DNA from: Candidatus Zixiibacteriota bacterium
GTDB lineage: Bacteria > Zixibacteria > MSB-5A5 > GN15 > FEB-12
NCBI GenBank assembly: GCA_040753875.1
Contig: JBFMDV010000023.1
Span: forward strand, 1-64,000
Direction: 5' to 3'
Length of the DNA: 64,000 nt
The position numbers and the translations under genes were made by a program. The notes under the pieces were generated by a model that did not search any database, had not been told where the DNA came from, and saw nothing but the letters and a program-made list of their open reading frames with translations. This document shows positions 23,415 through 31,058 of the stretch, one piece after another; position 1 is the first letter of the stretch, and each line of letters opens with the position of its first letter.

Positions 23415-24431
23415 GTGCTGATTGTCATGGGAAGAAACGCTACGCCGGAAATGGTGGCGGCGGTGTGCGAGGTGATACGGGAGATGGGGTTGTCGGCTCA
23501 CGCGATTCCGGGCATGCATCGAACTGCCATAGGCGTGACCGGGAACAAGTCGCAGGTGGATTCGGACAGAGTCCTTACTCTCCCCGGTGTGGAAGATATC
23601 GTTCATATCACCCAACCGTATAAACTGGTGAGCCGCGAGTTCTCTGGTGCAGATACTATTGTGAGTGTCGGCGACGTGAGGATCGGCGGCTCCAATTTCG
23701 TCGTTATGGCCGGTCCCTGTTCGGTAGAGAGTCGCGAGCAGTGCTTTGTCGTGGCAGAACAAGTGGCCAAAGCCGGAATCAAGGTGTTCAGGGGAGGGGC
23801 TTTTAAGCCGCGCACGTCACCATACAGTTTTCAGGGACTTGGTATGCAGGGGCTGGAGATATTGAGCGAGGTGCGCTCGCGATTTGGCCTTTTGATCGTC
23901 ACCGAAGCCGTGGATACCGAGACACTCGATGCCGTCGCGGAGCACTCAGATATCGTACAGATCGGCGCTCGCAACATGCAAAACTACTCGCTGCTGAAAA
24001 AGGCGGGGCGATGTACCAAGGCGGTGCTCCTGAAACGAGGCCTGTCCGCCACGATCGAGGAGTTCCTCATGGCGGCAGAGTACATTCTGTCCGAAGGGAA
24101 TGCGCGCGTTATCCTCTGTGAGCGTGGTGTGAGGACCTTTGCCGATCACGCTCGCAACACCCTCGACCTCTCGGCCGTGCCGTATGTCAAACGGACCAGC
24201 CATCTGCCGATCATCACCGACCCGAGTCATGGCACGGGCCGGAAGGACAAGGTGATTCCGCTGTCGCGCGCATCGATTGCGGTTGGCGCCGATGGCCTCC
24301 TCATTGAAGTACACCACGAGCCGTCACGCGCCCTGTCAGATGGTCCACAAGCGATCACGCCGACTGATCTCCGCCAGCTCATGACCGAGCTCAGGGCGCT
24401 GGCGCCGGTGCTTGGCCGAGTTGTCACATGA
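23415..24431 (+). CDS. aroF: 3-deoxy-7-phosphoheptulonate (DAHP) synthase, type I-beta with ferredoxin-like domain
   Basis: First step of the shikimate pathway: phosphoenolpyruvate plus erythrose 4-phosphate to DAHP. The N-terminal 70-odd residues are a ferredoxin-like regulatory domain ending in QPYKLVSREF, as in the Thermotoga enzyme, where it gives feedback control by aromatic amino acids. The catalytic barrel contains AGPCSVESREQ, KVFRGGAFKPRTSPYSFQG, QIGARNMQNYSLLK, CERGVRTF and DPSHGTGRKD. GTG at 23415 is chosen because GGAG lies 6 nt before it and the length matches relatives; a TTG at 23403 would add four residues. Overlaps aroA by the four bases ATGA. Confidence 0.95.
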   Translation: MLIVMGRNATPEMVAAVCEVIREMGLSAHAIPGMHRTAIGVTGNKSQVDSDRVLTLPGVEDIVHITQPYKLVSREFSGADTIVSVGDVRIGGSNFVVMAGPCSVESREQCFVVAEQVAKAGIKVFRGGAFKPRTSPYSFQGLGMQGLEILSEVRSRFGLLIVTEAVDTETLDAVAEHSDIVQIGARNMQNYSLLKKAGRCTKAVLLKRGLSATIEEFLMAAEYILSEGNARVILCERGVRTFADHARNTLDLSAVPYVKRTSHLPIITDPSHGTGRKDKVIPLSRASIAVGADGLLIEVHHEPSRALSDGPQAITPTDLRQLMTELRALAPVLGRVVT

Positions 24432-25771
24432 AGCGGACCATCAAACCGGCCCGCAAGTTCGGTGGGACGCTGTCTGTCCCAGGCGATAAGTCGATTGCCC
24501 ATCGGGCAGCGCTACTGTCTATCCTGTCAAACGGACCAATAGTCGCCCGTAACTTCCCGGATAATGCTGACTGCCGCAGCTCACTTAACGCCGCAGCCAT
24601 GTTCGGTGTACGGGTTGAACAGGCAGGCAGCACGGTTACCCTGCATCCCCCCGCCAAGTTGAGCCTGCCTCCTGATGCCATCATCGACTGCGGCAACTCC
24701 GGCACGACCGCACGGTTGCTTGCGGGATTGATAGCAGGGTCAGGATTGGAAGCCACGCTGACTGGTGACGAATCGCTCAGACGCAGACCCATGAAGCGAG
24801 TGATCGATCCTCTCACTGCCATGGGAGCCAGTTTAGCTGGCACCGAGAACCGCCTGCCGTTGAAAGTGGTCGGCAGCAAACTACTGCCGTTTGAATACAC
24901 GCTCAAGGTGCCATCGGCACAGGTGAAATCGGCGTTGCTGCTGGCCGGCCTTGCCTCCAAATGCTCCGTAGTAGTGAGAGAAGAAACACCGACACGGGAT
25001 CACACGGAGAATGTGATCGAGGCTATCGGTGAGGGGATTACCGTTCGTGAGATCAAGCCAGTCGTCGAACCGGATCCAGTGGACCCGAGGAGAAAACGAA
25101 CCCGCATGCCGGAGTCGTTCAAGCGCGAGGTTGCGCTATCGGCTCAGACGCGCATTGACGGAGGCGATATCGACATTCCGGGGGACATATCCACCGCGTC
25201 GTTCTTCCTGGCGGCAGCGGCAATTTCCGGCAAGAGCATAACAGTGACCAACGTCGGACTCAACCCGCTCCGCACGGAGTTCCTGGACCATCTGAAGGCC
25301 ATTGGCTGTACTGTTGCCATCACGGATAAAACAGTGGTGTCCGGTGAAGCGAGAGGCAACGTGACCGTTGTCGGCAGCCAGTTGAAAAGTCGAAAACTTC
25401 ACGGTGACACGATTGTTGGCTTGATCGATGAAATTCCGATGGTTGCCGTCATGGCTGCATTTGCCGATGGCACAACCATTATTCGCGACGCCGCAGAATT
25501 ACGTGTGAAGGAATCTGATAGACTCATGGCAGTGTCGGAGAATCTTCGTCGAATGGGGGTCAAGTGCGGCTTACTCGCGGACGGCCTGGTGATCGAAGGG
25601 CGGAAAGAGATAACCGGCGCGGACATTCAATCGTACGGCGACCACCGCATTGCCATGGCGTTCTCGATAGCGGCTCTTTTCGCAGTCGGACCGTCGACAA
25701 TTGATGAAGACAACGTTGTGGCTGTCTCCTGCCCTCAGTTTTACGACTTGCTGAGCAGCATTGCGTCATGA
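24428..25771 (+). CDS. aroA: 5-enolpyruvylshikimate-3-phosphate synthase
   Basis: Joins phosphoenolpyruvate to shikimate 3-phosphate. 447 aa. GDKSIAHRAALLS binds substrate, CGNSGTTARLLAGL is the PEP-site loop, RRRPMKRVIDPL is the RRPM motif, and VKESDRL plus SYGDHRIAMAFSIAAL complete the second domain. A somewhat longer insert with basic residues (EPDPVDPRRKRTRMPESFKRE) lies in the middle. Starts inside the DAHP synthase stop and ends inside the aroE start, indicating translational coupling throughout. Confidence 0.97.
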   Translation: MKRTIKPARKFGGTLSVPGDKSIAHRAALLSILSNGPIVARNFPDNADCRSSLNAAAMFGVRVEQAGSTVTLHPPAKLSLPPDAIIDCGNSGTTARLLAGLIAGSGLEATLTGDESLRRRPMKRVIDPLTAMGASLAGTENRLPLKVVGSKLLPFEYTLKVPSAQVKSALLLAGLASKCSVVVREETPTRDHTENVIEAIGEGITVREIKPVVEPDPVDPRRKRTRMPESFKREVALSAQTRIDGGDIDIPGDISTASFFLAAAAISGKSITVTNVGLNPLRTEFLDHLKAIGCTVAITDKTVVSGEARGNVTVVGSQLKSRKLHGDTIVGLIDEIPMVAVMAAFADGTTIIRDAAELRVKESDRLMAVSENLRRMGVKCGLLADGLVIEGRKEITGADIQSYGDHRIAMAFSIAALFAVGPSTIDEDNVVAVSCPQFYDLLSSIAS

Positions 25772-26616
25772 GCGAATCAATTCGCCTGGGTTTGATCGGG
25801 GAGAACATCGCCTATTCCAGATCGCCTGATATCTTCCAGGCGATCTTCAGCGTGACAGGGAGATCCGGAGAATTCAAAATCTACTCGGTCTTGCAAGCTG
25901 ACTTGCCACACACGATAGAGACGCTTCGAACTTTGCCGCTCGACGGCCTGGCCGTGACGGTGCCGTTCAAACGAACAGTGATCTCGCTCCTCGATGAACT
26001 GGACGCGGTTTCGACCTTACTTCAGGCAGTGAACTGTATCCGATTCGATGGGAGTTTCACTCGTGGATTCAACACCGATGTTGACGGCTTCGCCGCAGGC
26101 TTACAGCCGCTCCGAGCCAAAGTTACCGGCTGTCGGGCGCTGATACTGGGCGCGGGGGGAGCTGCCTCTGCAGCGATCTACAGCCTGATTCATGAGTTCG
26201 GTGTTCGTGAGATCGTGGTGGCGGCCAGACCGGGGAGAAACCTCGATCTCCTAACAAACCAGTTTGCTGCCTATCCAGACGTGGCGTTCAACACCTTCAC
26301 GCTTGACTCGTTAGAATCCGGCGATTATGCGACCTGCGGACTGATAGTGAATTGCACTCCGTTGGGCGGTTGGCATTTTCCTGAAATCTGCCCATTGCCG
26401 GCTTCCTTTATATGGCCGTCAGATGCCGTCTACTATGACATGAACTACAACGACAACGGTATCGGGGTCCAGATCGCAAGAGAGGCAGGTTTGATCGCCA
26501 TCGACGGGTCTTCGATGCTCGTCGCCCAGGCGATCCGGTCGTATGAAATATGGACAGGGGTACAGTCACCGTTTGAGCCTGTCTATGAAGCTTGCTTTGG
26601 TCGATCCAGTCGATAG
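25768..26616 (+). CDS. aroE: shikimate dehydrogenase
   Basis: Reduces 3-dehydroshikimate to shikimate with NADPH. 282 aa. The substrate-side start GENIAYSRSPDIFQAIF, the catalytic lysine in VTVPFKRTV, FNTDVDGFAAGL, the nucleotide loop LGAGGAASAAIYSL and NCTPLGGWHF are all present. ATG overlaps the aroA stop by ATGA. The SKSP motif of classical AroE reads SRSP here, a conservative change. Confidence 0.93.
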   Translation: MSESIRLGLIGENIAYSRSPDIFQAIFSVTGRSGEFKIYSVLQADLPHTIETLRTLPLDGLAVTVPFKRTVISLLDELDAVSTLLQAVNCIRFDGSFTRGFNTDVDGFAAGLQPLRAKVTGCRALILGAGGAASAAIYSLIHEFGVREIVVAARPGRNLDLLTNQFAAYPDVAFNTFTLDSLESGDYATCGLIVNCTPLGGWHFPEICPLPASFIWPSDAVYYDMNYNDNGIGVQIAREAGLIAIDGSSMLVAQAIRSYEIWTGVQSPFEPVYEACFGRSSR

Positions 26617-26627
26617 GTGTTGCGATA

Positions 26628-27203
26628 ATGAATCGTGCTTCTGCATGCTCACTCTTTCTCGTCGGTTTTTCCGGGTCGGGAAAGACGACCGTCGGGAAAA
26701 TGCTGGCACATAGGTGCAAAATCCCCTTTATCGACACAGATACGCAAATAGCACGTCGCGCCGGCAAGAGCATAAAGGACATATTTGCGGAGCACGGGGA
26801 GTCTTATTTTCGCAAACTCGAGTCAACAGTGATTCGCGATTTGACGACATCGAAAGTCCGAAAAATAGTGGCCCTTGGTGGGGGAGCATACCAGAACAGA
26901 GTAAATCGACAGTTGATCGACCGTGCCGGTATCATCATATATCTCTCCTGTTCGGTTCGTGAGCTATATCGGCGACTCAGCCGGCACACCGACAGACCGT
27001 TGCTGAGAGCTGCCCAAAAGGGCGGCAGTGAACCACGGCACGTGCAAATGCATCGCATAAAGAAGTTGCTCTCCACTCGGATTCATGCCTACCATATGGC
27101 CAACATCCGCGTATCTACAACCGGTAAGACAGTCAAAGAAATCGTGGTTCAGATCGAAAGAAAGTTGAAAGCACTCGATGCCGCGCGTTCTGGTCAGGCT
27201 TGA
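26628..27203 (+). CDS. aroK: shikimate kinase
   Basis: Phosphorylates shikimate at O3. 191 aa from ATG 26628; an in-frame TTG at 26592 would overlap aroE and add a non-homologous tail. P-loop GFSGSGKTTVGK, the DTD motif in FIDTDTQIARRAGKSIKDIFAEHG, the FRKLES arginine and the VALGGGAYQN Walker-B-like loop are all present, plus the LID region RHTDRPLLR. The 3' end overlaps aroB by 26 bp. Confidence 0.93.
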   Translation: MNRASACSLFLVGFSGSGKTTVGKMLAHRCKIPFIDTDTQIARRAGKSIKDIFAEHGESYFRKLESTVIRDLTTSKVRKIVALGGGAYQNRVNRQLIDRAGIIIYLSCSVRELYRRLSRHTDRPLLRAAQKGGSEPRHVQMHRIKKLLSTRIHAYHMANIRVSTTGKTVKEIVVQIERKLKALDAARSGQA

Positions 27204-28308
27204 TGATCGCTCTTATCCCATAGAGATCGGCAGAGCACACGTATCCGTTCTGCGGAAGCTGCTTCGCCGGCATGTGGGTTACGGACGAGTGTTTGCGTTG
27301 TGTGATGCCAAGTGGTACGCGCTCCACGGGGTGCGGTTCTTCGGGCAACTTTCGAAGACTCGGCTGCAAACGGAAGTATATGTTCTCCCAGACGGCGAGC
27401 GAACAAAGAGCGCACAGGTGCTGGCTCACGTGTATGACTACCTGCTGTCATCACGTATAGCACGGGATGATTTTATCCTGGCCTGCGGCGGCGGAGTGGT
27501 TTCGGACCTGGCCGGTTACGCCGCGGCTACGACACTGCGCGGACTGTCGTGGGGCGTGGTCCCAACCACGCTGGTTGGCATGGTGGACGCCGCAATTGGC
27601 GGCAAAACAGGAATCAATCATCGAAGCGGCAAAAATCTCATCGGTGCAATCTGGCAGCCGAAGTTTGTCTGGACCAACCTCGATTATCTTCACACCTTGC
27701 CCAAGCGACATCTTGTCGCCGGCATGGGTGAGATTCTCAAGACAGCGGGTCTGGCAGGGGGACCCTTGCTGGTTCGTTTCGCGCGTTTTCTTGACCGTGG
27801 CATCGAGTTGGGGAGCCCGGAAATGGTCGACCTCGTTGTTCGAACAACTGTCTACAAAGCTGGTCTGTTGGCCAAGGACGAACGAGACCTGGGCAAGCGG
27901 ATGTTTCTCAATTATGGCCATACGTTTGGTCACGCGATCGAACGAGCGCTCGGTTATGGTGCCCTGCTGCATGGAGAAGCAGTGATCCTGGGTATTGCTG
28001 CTGCGCTCGAACTCGCGGAAACGGCGCTCAAAACAAAACCGTCGTTGCTGAGTGGATACGCTGAATCAGTTGATCGGATGGTCGCCCTTGTGCCGCGCCG
28101 TCAGATCGAACTTCACGATGTTATACAGGCCATGTCGCTGGACAAAAAGCGCGCCGCGCAAAAACTCCGCTTTATTCTACTAAAAGCACCGGGCAGACCG
28201 GTGATAGTCGATGCCGTATCTGCATCGCAGGTGTCTCATGCTCTAAGACAGATGCTCTCTCGATATCAGGACATTGGAGGAACGGATGGCAAAGGTACTG
28301 GTCGTTAA
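27178..28308 (+). CDS. aroB: 3-dehydroquinate synthase
   Basis: Cyclises DAHP to 3-dehydroquinate using NAD and a divalent metal. 376 aa. VLPDGERTKS, the NAD loop CGGGVVSDLAGYAAAT, LRGLSWGVVPTTLVGMVDAAIGGKTGIN, the metal-region AGMGEILKTAGL and NYGHTFGHAIER are intact. Starts 26 bp inside aroK and ends 23 bp inside aroQ. Confidence 0.97.
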   Translation: MPRVLVRLDDRSYPIEIGRAHVSVLRKLLRRHVGYGRVFALCDAKWYALHGVRFFGQLSKTRLQTEVYVLPDGERTKSAQVLAHVYDYLLSSRIARDDFILACGGGVVSDLAGYAAATTLRGLSWGVVPTTLVGMVDAAIGGKTGINHRSGKNLIGAIWQPKFVWTNLDYLHTLPKRHLVAGMGEILKTAGLAGGPLLVRFARFLDRGIELGSPEMVDLVVRTTVYKAGLLAKDERDLGKRMFLNYGHTFGHAIERALGYGALLHGEAVILGIAAALELAETALKTKPSLLSGYAESVDRMVALVPRRQIELHDVIQAMSLDKKRAAQKLRFILLKAPGRPVIVDAVSASQVSHALRQMLSRYQDIGGTDGKGTGR

Positions 28309-28726
28309 TGGTCCAAATCTCAATCTTTTGGGGAAGCGCCAGCCCGAAGTCTACGGCACGCAACCATTGGACGAACTCAACAGGCGGTTGAACGATCTGG
28401 CGAAAGAGATCAACCTTGAACTGCAGTTCTTTCAGTCCAACTCTGAGGGGGCGATCATAGACTTCATTCAGCGTGAAGCAACTGGGTCAATGGGGATGAT
28501 CATCAATCCGGGATCGCTGACCCATTACAGCTATGCGATTCGCGACGCCATCGAAGCGGTCAATATCGAGACCATTGAAGTGCACTTATCCAATATCTAC
28601 TCACGCGAGGAATTCCGGCGGCATTCCACGATCGCGGCTGTCTGCCGGGGCCAGGTAACCGGTTTCGGATTCTATGGCTACGCCATGGCACTTTCCTATT
28701 TTTCTGACACCCTTCGCGACAAATAG
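28286..28726 (+). CDS. aroQ: type II 3-dehydroquinate dehydratase
   Basis: Dehydrates 3-dehydroquinate to 3-dehydroshikimate. 146 aa, the usual size for this dodecameric enzyme. VNGPNLNLLGKRQPEVYG carries the active-site arginine and tyrosine loop; NPGSLTHYSYAIRDAI, EVHLSNIYSREEFRRHS and VCRGQVTGFGFYGY complete the family pattern. GGAGG lies 5 nt before the ATG at 28286, which is inside aroB. Last gene of the shikimate operon; no terminator is obvious in the 94 bp before the MATE gene. Confidence 0.97.
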   Translation: MAKVLVVNGPNLNLLGKRQPEVYGTQPLDELNRRLNDLAKEINLELQFFQSNSEGAIIDFIQREATGSMGMIINPGSLTHYSYAIRDAIEAVNIETIEVHLSNIYSREEFRRHSTIAAVCRGQVTGFGFYGYAMALSYFSDTLRDK

Positions 28727-28820
28727 TTCGCTACCATGTTAGTGTCTCAGTAGATACGGGCATAGAATCACCACTGCCGGTCGAATCACTCACGGCGAAA
28801 TCGCGTTCCGATGAGCAATC

Positions 28821-30176
28821 ATGCATACCTCGGCCACAACTAAGATCACCTCCGGTCCGATCGGGCGAACGGTCCTCTCACTCGCCGTACCTGTGGTGCT
28901 TGGGATGTTCATGGAAATCGCGCTCTCGGTCGTGAACTTCTTCTGGGTCGGCAAACTCGGTCCGTCGGCGCAGGATGCAGTCACCAGTTCCATGGTCATC
29001 ACCTGGACAGTCTTCTGCGGTTTCACGATGATCAACATTGGCCTGACCGCGATCGTTTCGCGCCATGTGGGGGCGAAGGAGCCAGAACAAGCAGCCTTTC
29101 ACGCCCGCCAGGGCCTGCTCATGGCGTTGGCGCTTGGACTCGTGTTTACCGTACTTGGCTTTATACTGGCGCCGGTTATCCTCAGATTCATGCACACGAG
29201 CGACACAACGCTCGTGCACGCACTTCCGTATTTGCGGATCTTCTTTCTGACGGCGGTCTTTTTTGCCTTGTACGACACGTCCGCGTCCATTTTCAGAGCA
29301 TCCGGGGACACCAAAACGCCAACTGTGGTGGGAGCCAGTTTGATCGCATTCCAGATGATCCTCGATCCGTTGCTGATTTTCGGGATTGGGCCATTTCCAA
29401 AACTCGGCGTCGCGGGTGCCGCTGTGGCCACCCTTGTCGCCATTTCACTGGCAGCTCTGGTGTTATTGTGGTTTCTAATGAAAGGAAAACTCGGATACGC
29501 GATAGGCACGCCATTCAGGACCCGTCCTGATCTTTCCGCAATGAGAAAAATCGCACGCATCGGTCTGCCTATAACCATCCAGCAACTGACGTTCACTGCG
29601 GTCTACTGGTTTCTCATCAATATCGTCCATCACTATGGCGAGTCGGCGGGTGCCGCCATGGGGATCGGCAATCGCATGGAATCAATCTCGTATCTGACCT
29701 GCTACGGCTTTTCAGTTGCCGCCTCGACCATGGTGGGTCAGAACCTTGGCGCCGGGAACGCCGATCGCGCCGCACGCTGCGCCTGGAGTTCCGCGGGATT
29801 GGCGGTGGCATTCACGTTCGTCATTTCAATACTCTTCCTGACAATACCACACTTCATCGCGCGGATTTTCACCAGTGACCCGGAGGTCATGGCGATCGCC
29901 GTCGATTACCTTCGGATTCTGGGACTGTCGCAGTTCACCATGGCCATAGAGATTGTCCTGGAGGGTTCATTCAGTGGGGCCGGGGACACCGTTTCTCCCA
30001 TGGTAGTGATGATCCCCGGTGCGATCGCACGGGTTCCACTTGCGTACTACCTGTGCTTTGGACTGGATTGGGGGATCAACGGCGTCTGGTGGACCCTTAC
30101 AATAACCACAACGGTGAAAGCGGCAGCGTTGGCGCTGTGGTTCAAGCGCGGCCGGTGGCAAGCCAAGAAGCTTTGA
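28821..30176 (+). CDS. MATE-family efflux transporter
   Basis: 451 aa with twelve predicted membrane segments arranged as two six-helix halves, as in NorM-type multidrug and toxin exporters driven by Na+ or H+. Recognisable pieces are LAVPVVLGMFMEIALSVVNFFWVGKLG (helix 1), IFRASGDTKTPT, DPLLIFGIGPFPKLGVAGAAVATL and LEGSFSGAGDTVSPM. Substrate unknown. The upstream 94 bp contains no clear promoter, so readthrough from the aro operon is possible. Confidence 0.92.
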   Translation: MHTSATTKITSGPIGRTVLSLAVPVVLGMFMEIALSVVNFFWVGKLGPSAQDAVTSSMVITWTVFCGFTMINIGLTAIVSRHVGAKEPEQAAFHARQGLLMALALGLVFTVLGFILAPVILRFMHTSDTTLVHALPYLRIFFLTAVFFALYDTSASIFRASGDTKTPTVVGASLIAFQMILDPLLIFGIGPFPKLGVAGAAVATLVAISLAALVLLWFLMKGKLGYAIGTPFRTRPDLSAMRKIARIGLPITIQQLTFTAVYWFLINIVHHYGESAGAAMGIGNRMESISYLTCYGFSVAASTMVGQNLGAGNADRAARCAWSSAGLAVAFTFVISILFLTIPHFIARIFTSDPEVMAIAVDYLRILGLSQFTMAIEIVLEGSFSGAGDTVSPMVVMIPGAIARVPLAYYLCFGLDWGINGVWWTLTITTTVKAAALALWFKRGRWQAKKL

Positions 30177-30186
30177 CAATATCTTG

Positions 30187-30215
30187 TTGACCGTCGTGGT
30201 CGAATCGTCTTATTT
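30187..30215 (+). promoter_or_regulatory. promoter for the FAH-hydrolase/M1/LptD gene string
   Basis: TTGACC (30187-30192), 17-bp spacer, TTATTT (30210-30215). Confidence 0.45.
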
Positions 30216-30240
30216 CATTGCAAGAATATGAGTTGCACGA

Positions 30241-30267
30241 GAGCGCGAGCGGTATTGGCGCGCGCTC
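30241..30267 (+). other. leader hairpin upstream of the FAH-hydrolase gene
   Basis: GAGCGCG (30241-30247) pairs with CGCGCTC (30261-30267) around a 13-nt loop. It falls between the predicted promoter and the AGGAGGT-like ribosome site (GGAGG at 30279-30283) of the ATG at 30288. Confidence 0.4.
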
Positions 30268-30287
30268 GGTCTACTGCCGGAGGTAGC

Positions 30288-31058
30288 ATGCCGTTGAAAT
30301 ACATTCGTTTCGCACATATGAGACTTGGAGGGGAGCACTTTGGTGCGATAGATGATCAAACAGTGACAATGTTGGATAACGCTCCTTGGCTTGGCGGGAA
30401 ACCGACCGGGGAGAAATTATCCGTGGACAGCATCAAGCTGCTTGCACCGGTAGCGCCATCGAAGATTGTCTGTGTGGGATTGAATTATCATGCACACGTG
30501 GCGGCGTCGTTATCCGCTGACAAACCGCCCGAAGAGCCACTCCTGTTTCTCAAACCACCGTCGTCGATCATCGGCCCTGGTGACAAGATCGTACATCCAC
30601 CCCAGTCTCAACGGGTAGACTACGAAGCGGAATTGGGCGTCGTAATCGGCTGCAAGGCGACCAAAGTCTCAGTCCGACAAGCAGAAAGCTGCATCTTCGG
30701 ATATACCTGCATCAACGATGTCACGGCGCGAGACCTTCAGAAAAAGGACGGCCAGTGGTCGCGGGCCAAAGGGTTCGATACATTTTGTCCGATCGGGCCC
30801 TGGATAGTGACCGACTTGAATTATCGAGACGTGCTGGTCGAAGGGATTCTGAATGATACGGTGATGCAGTCGGGTCGAACGTCGATGATGATCTTCGACG
30901 TGCCGTTTCTTATAAGCTATATTTCACAGGCTATGACTCTGTACCCCGGGGACCTGATCTCAACTGGTACACCATCGGGAATCGCCCCCATGAAACCAAG
31001 TGACAAGATCCAGGTCCGCATAGAAGGGATAGGGACCCTTGAGAACATTGTCGCATAG
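30288..31058 (+). CDS. fumarylacetoacetate hydrolase family protein
   Basis: 256-residue FAH-domain enzyme; family members hydrolyse or decarboxylate acylpyruvates and related oxo-acids (fumarylpyruvate, 5-oxopent-3-ene dioate) or oxaloacetate. Core segments: KIVCVGLNYHAHV, LLFLKPPSSIIGPGD, the metal-binding DYEAELGVVIG with two glutamates, NDVTARDLQKKDGQW with aspartate, GFDTFCPIGPW and GDLISTGTPSGIAP. ATG 30288 preceded by GGAGG is a better start than ATG 30228, which would add twenty arginine/alanine-rich residues. The M1-like peptidase gene begins 20 bp before its end. Substrate cannot be fixed; oxaloacetate tautomerase/decarboxylase is a common role. Confidence 0.9.
   Translation: MPLKYIRFAHMRLGGEHFGAIDDQTVTMLDNAPWLGGKPTGEKLSVDSIKLLAPVAPSKIVCVGLNYHAHVAASLSADKPPEEPLLFLKPPSSIIGPGDKIVHPPQSQRVDYEAELGVVIGCKATKVSVRQAESCIFGYTCINDVTARDLQKKDGQWSRAKGFDTFCPIGPWIVTDLNYRDVLVEGILNDTVMQSGRTSMMIFDVPFLISYISQAMTLYPGDLISTGTPSGIAPMKPSDKIQVRIEGIGTLENIVA

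Noticed and set aside
22454-23428. 324-codon minus-strand frame over argS
   Set aside because: Antisense shadow of the synthetase; no recognisable fold.
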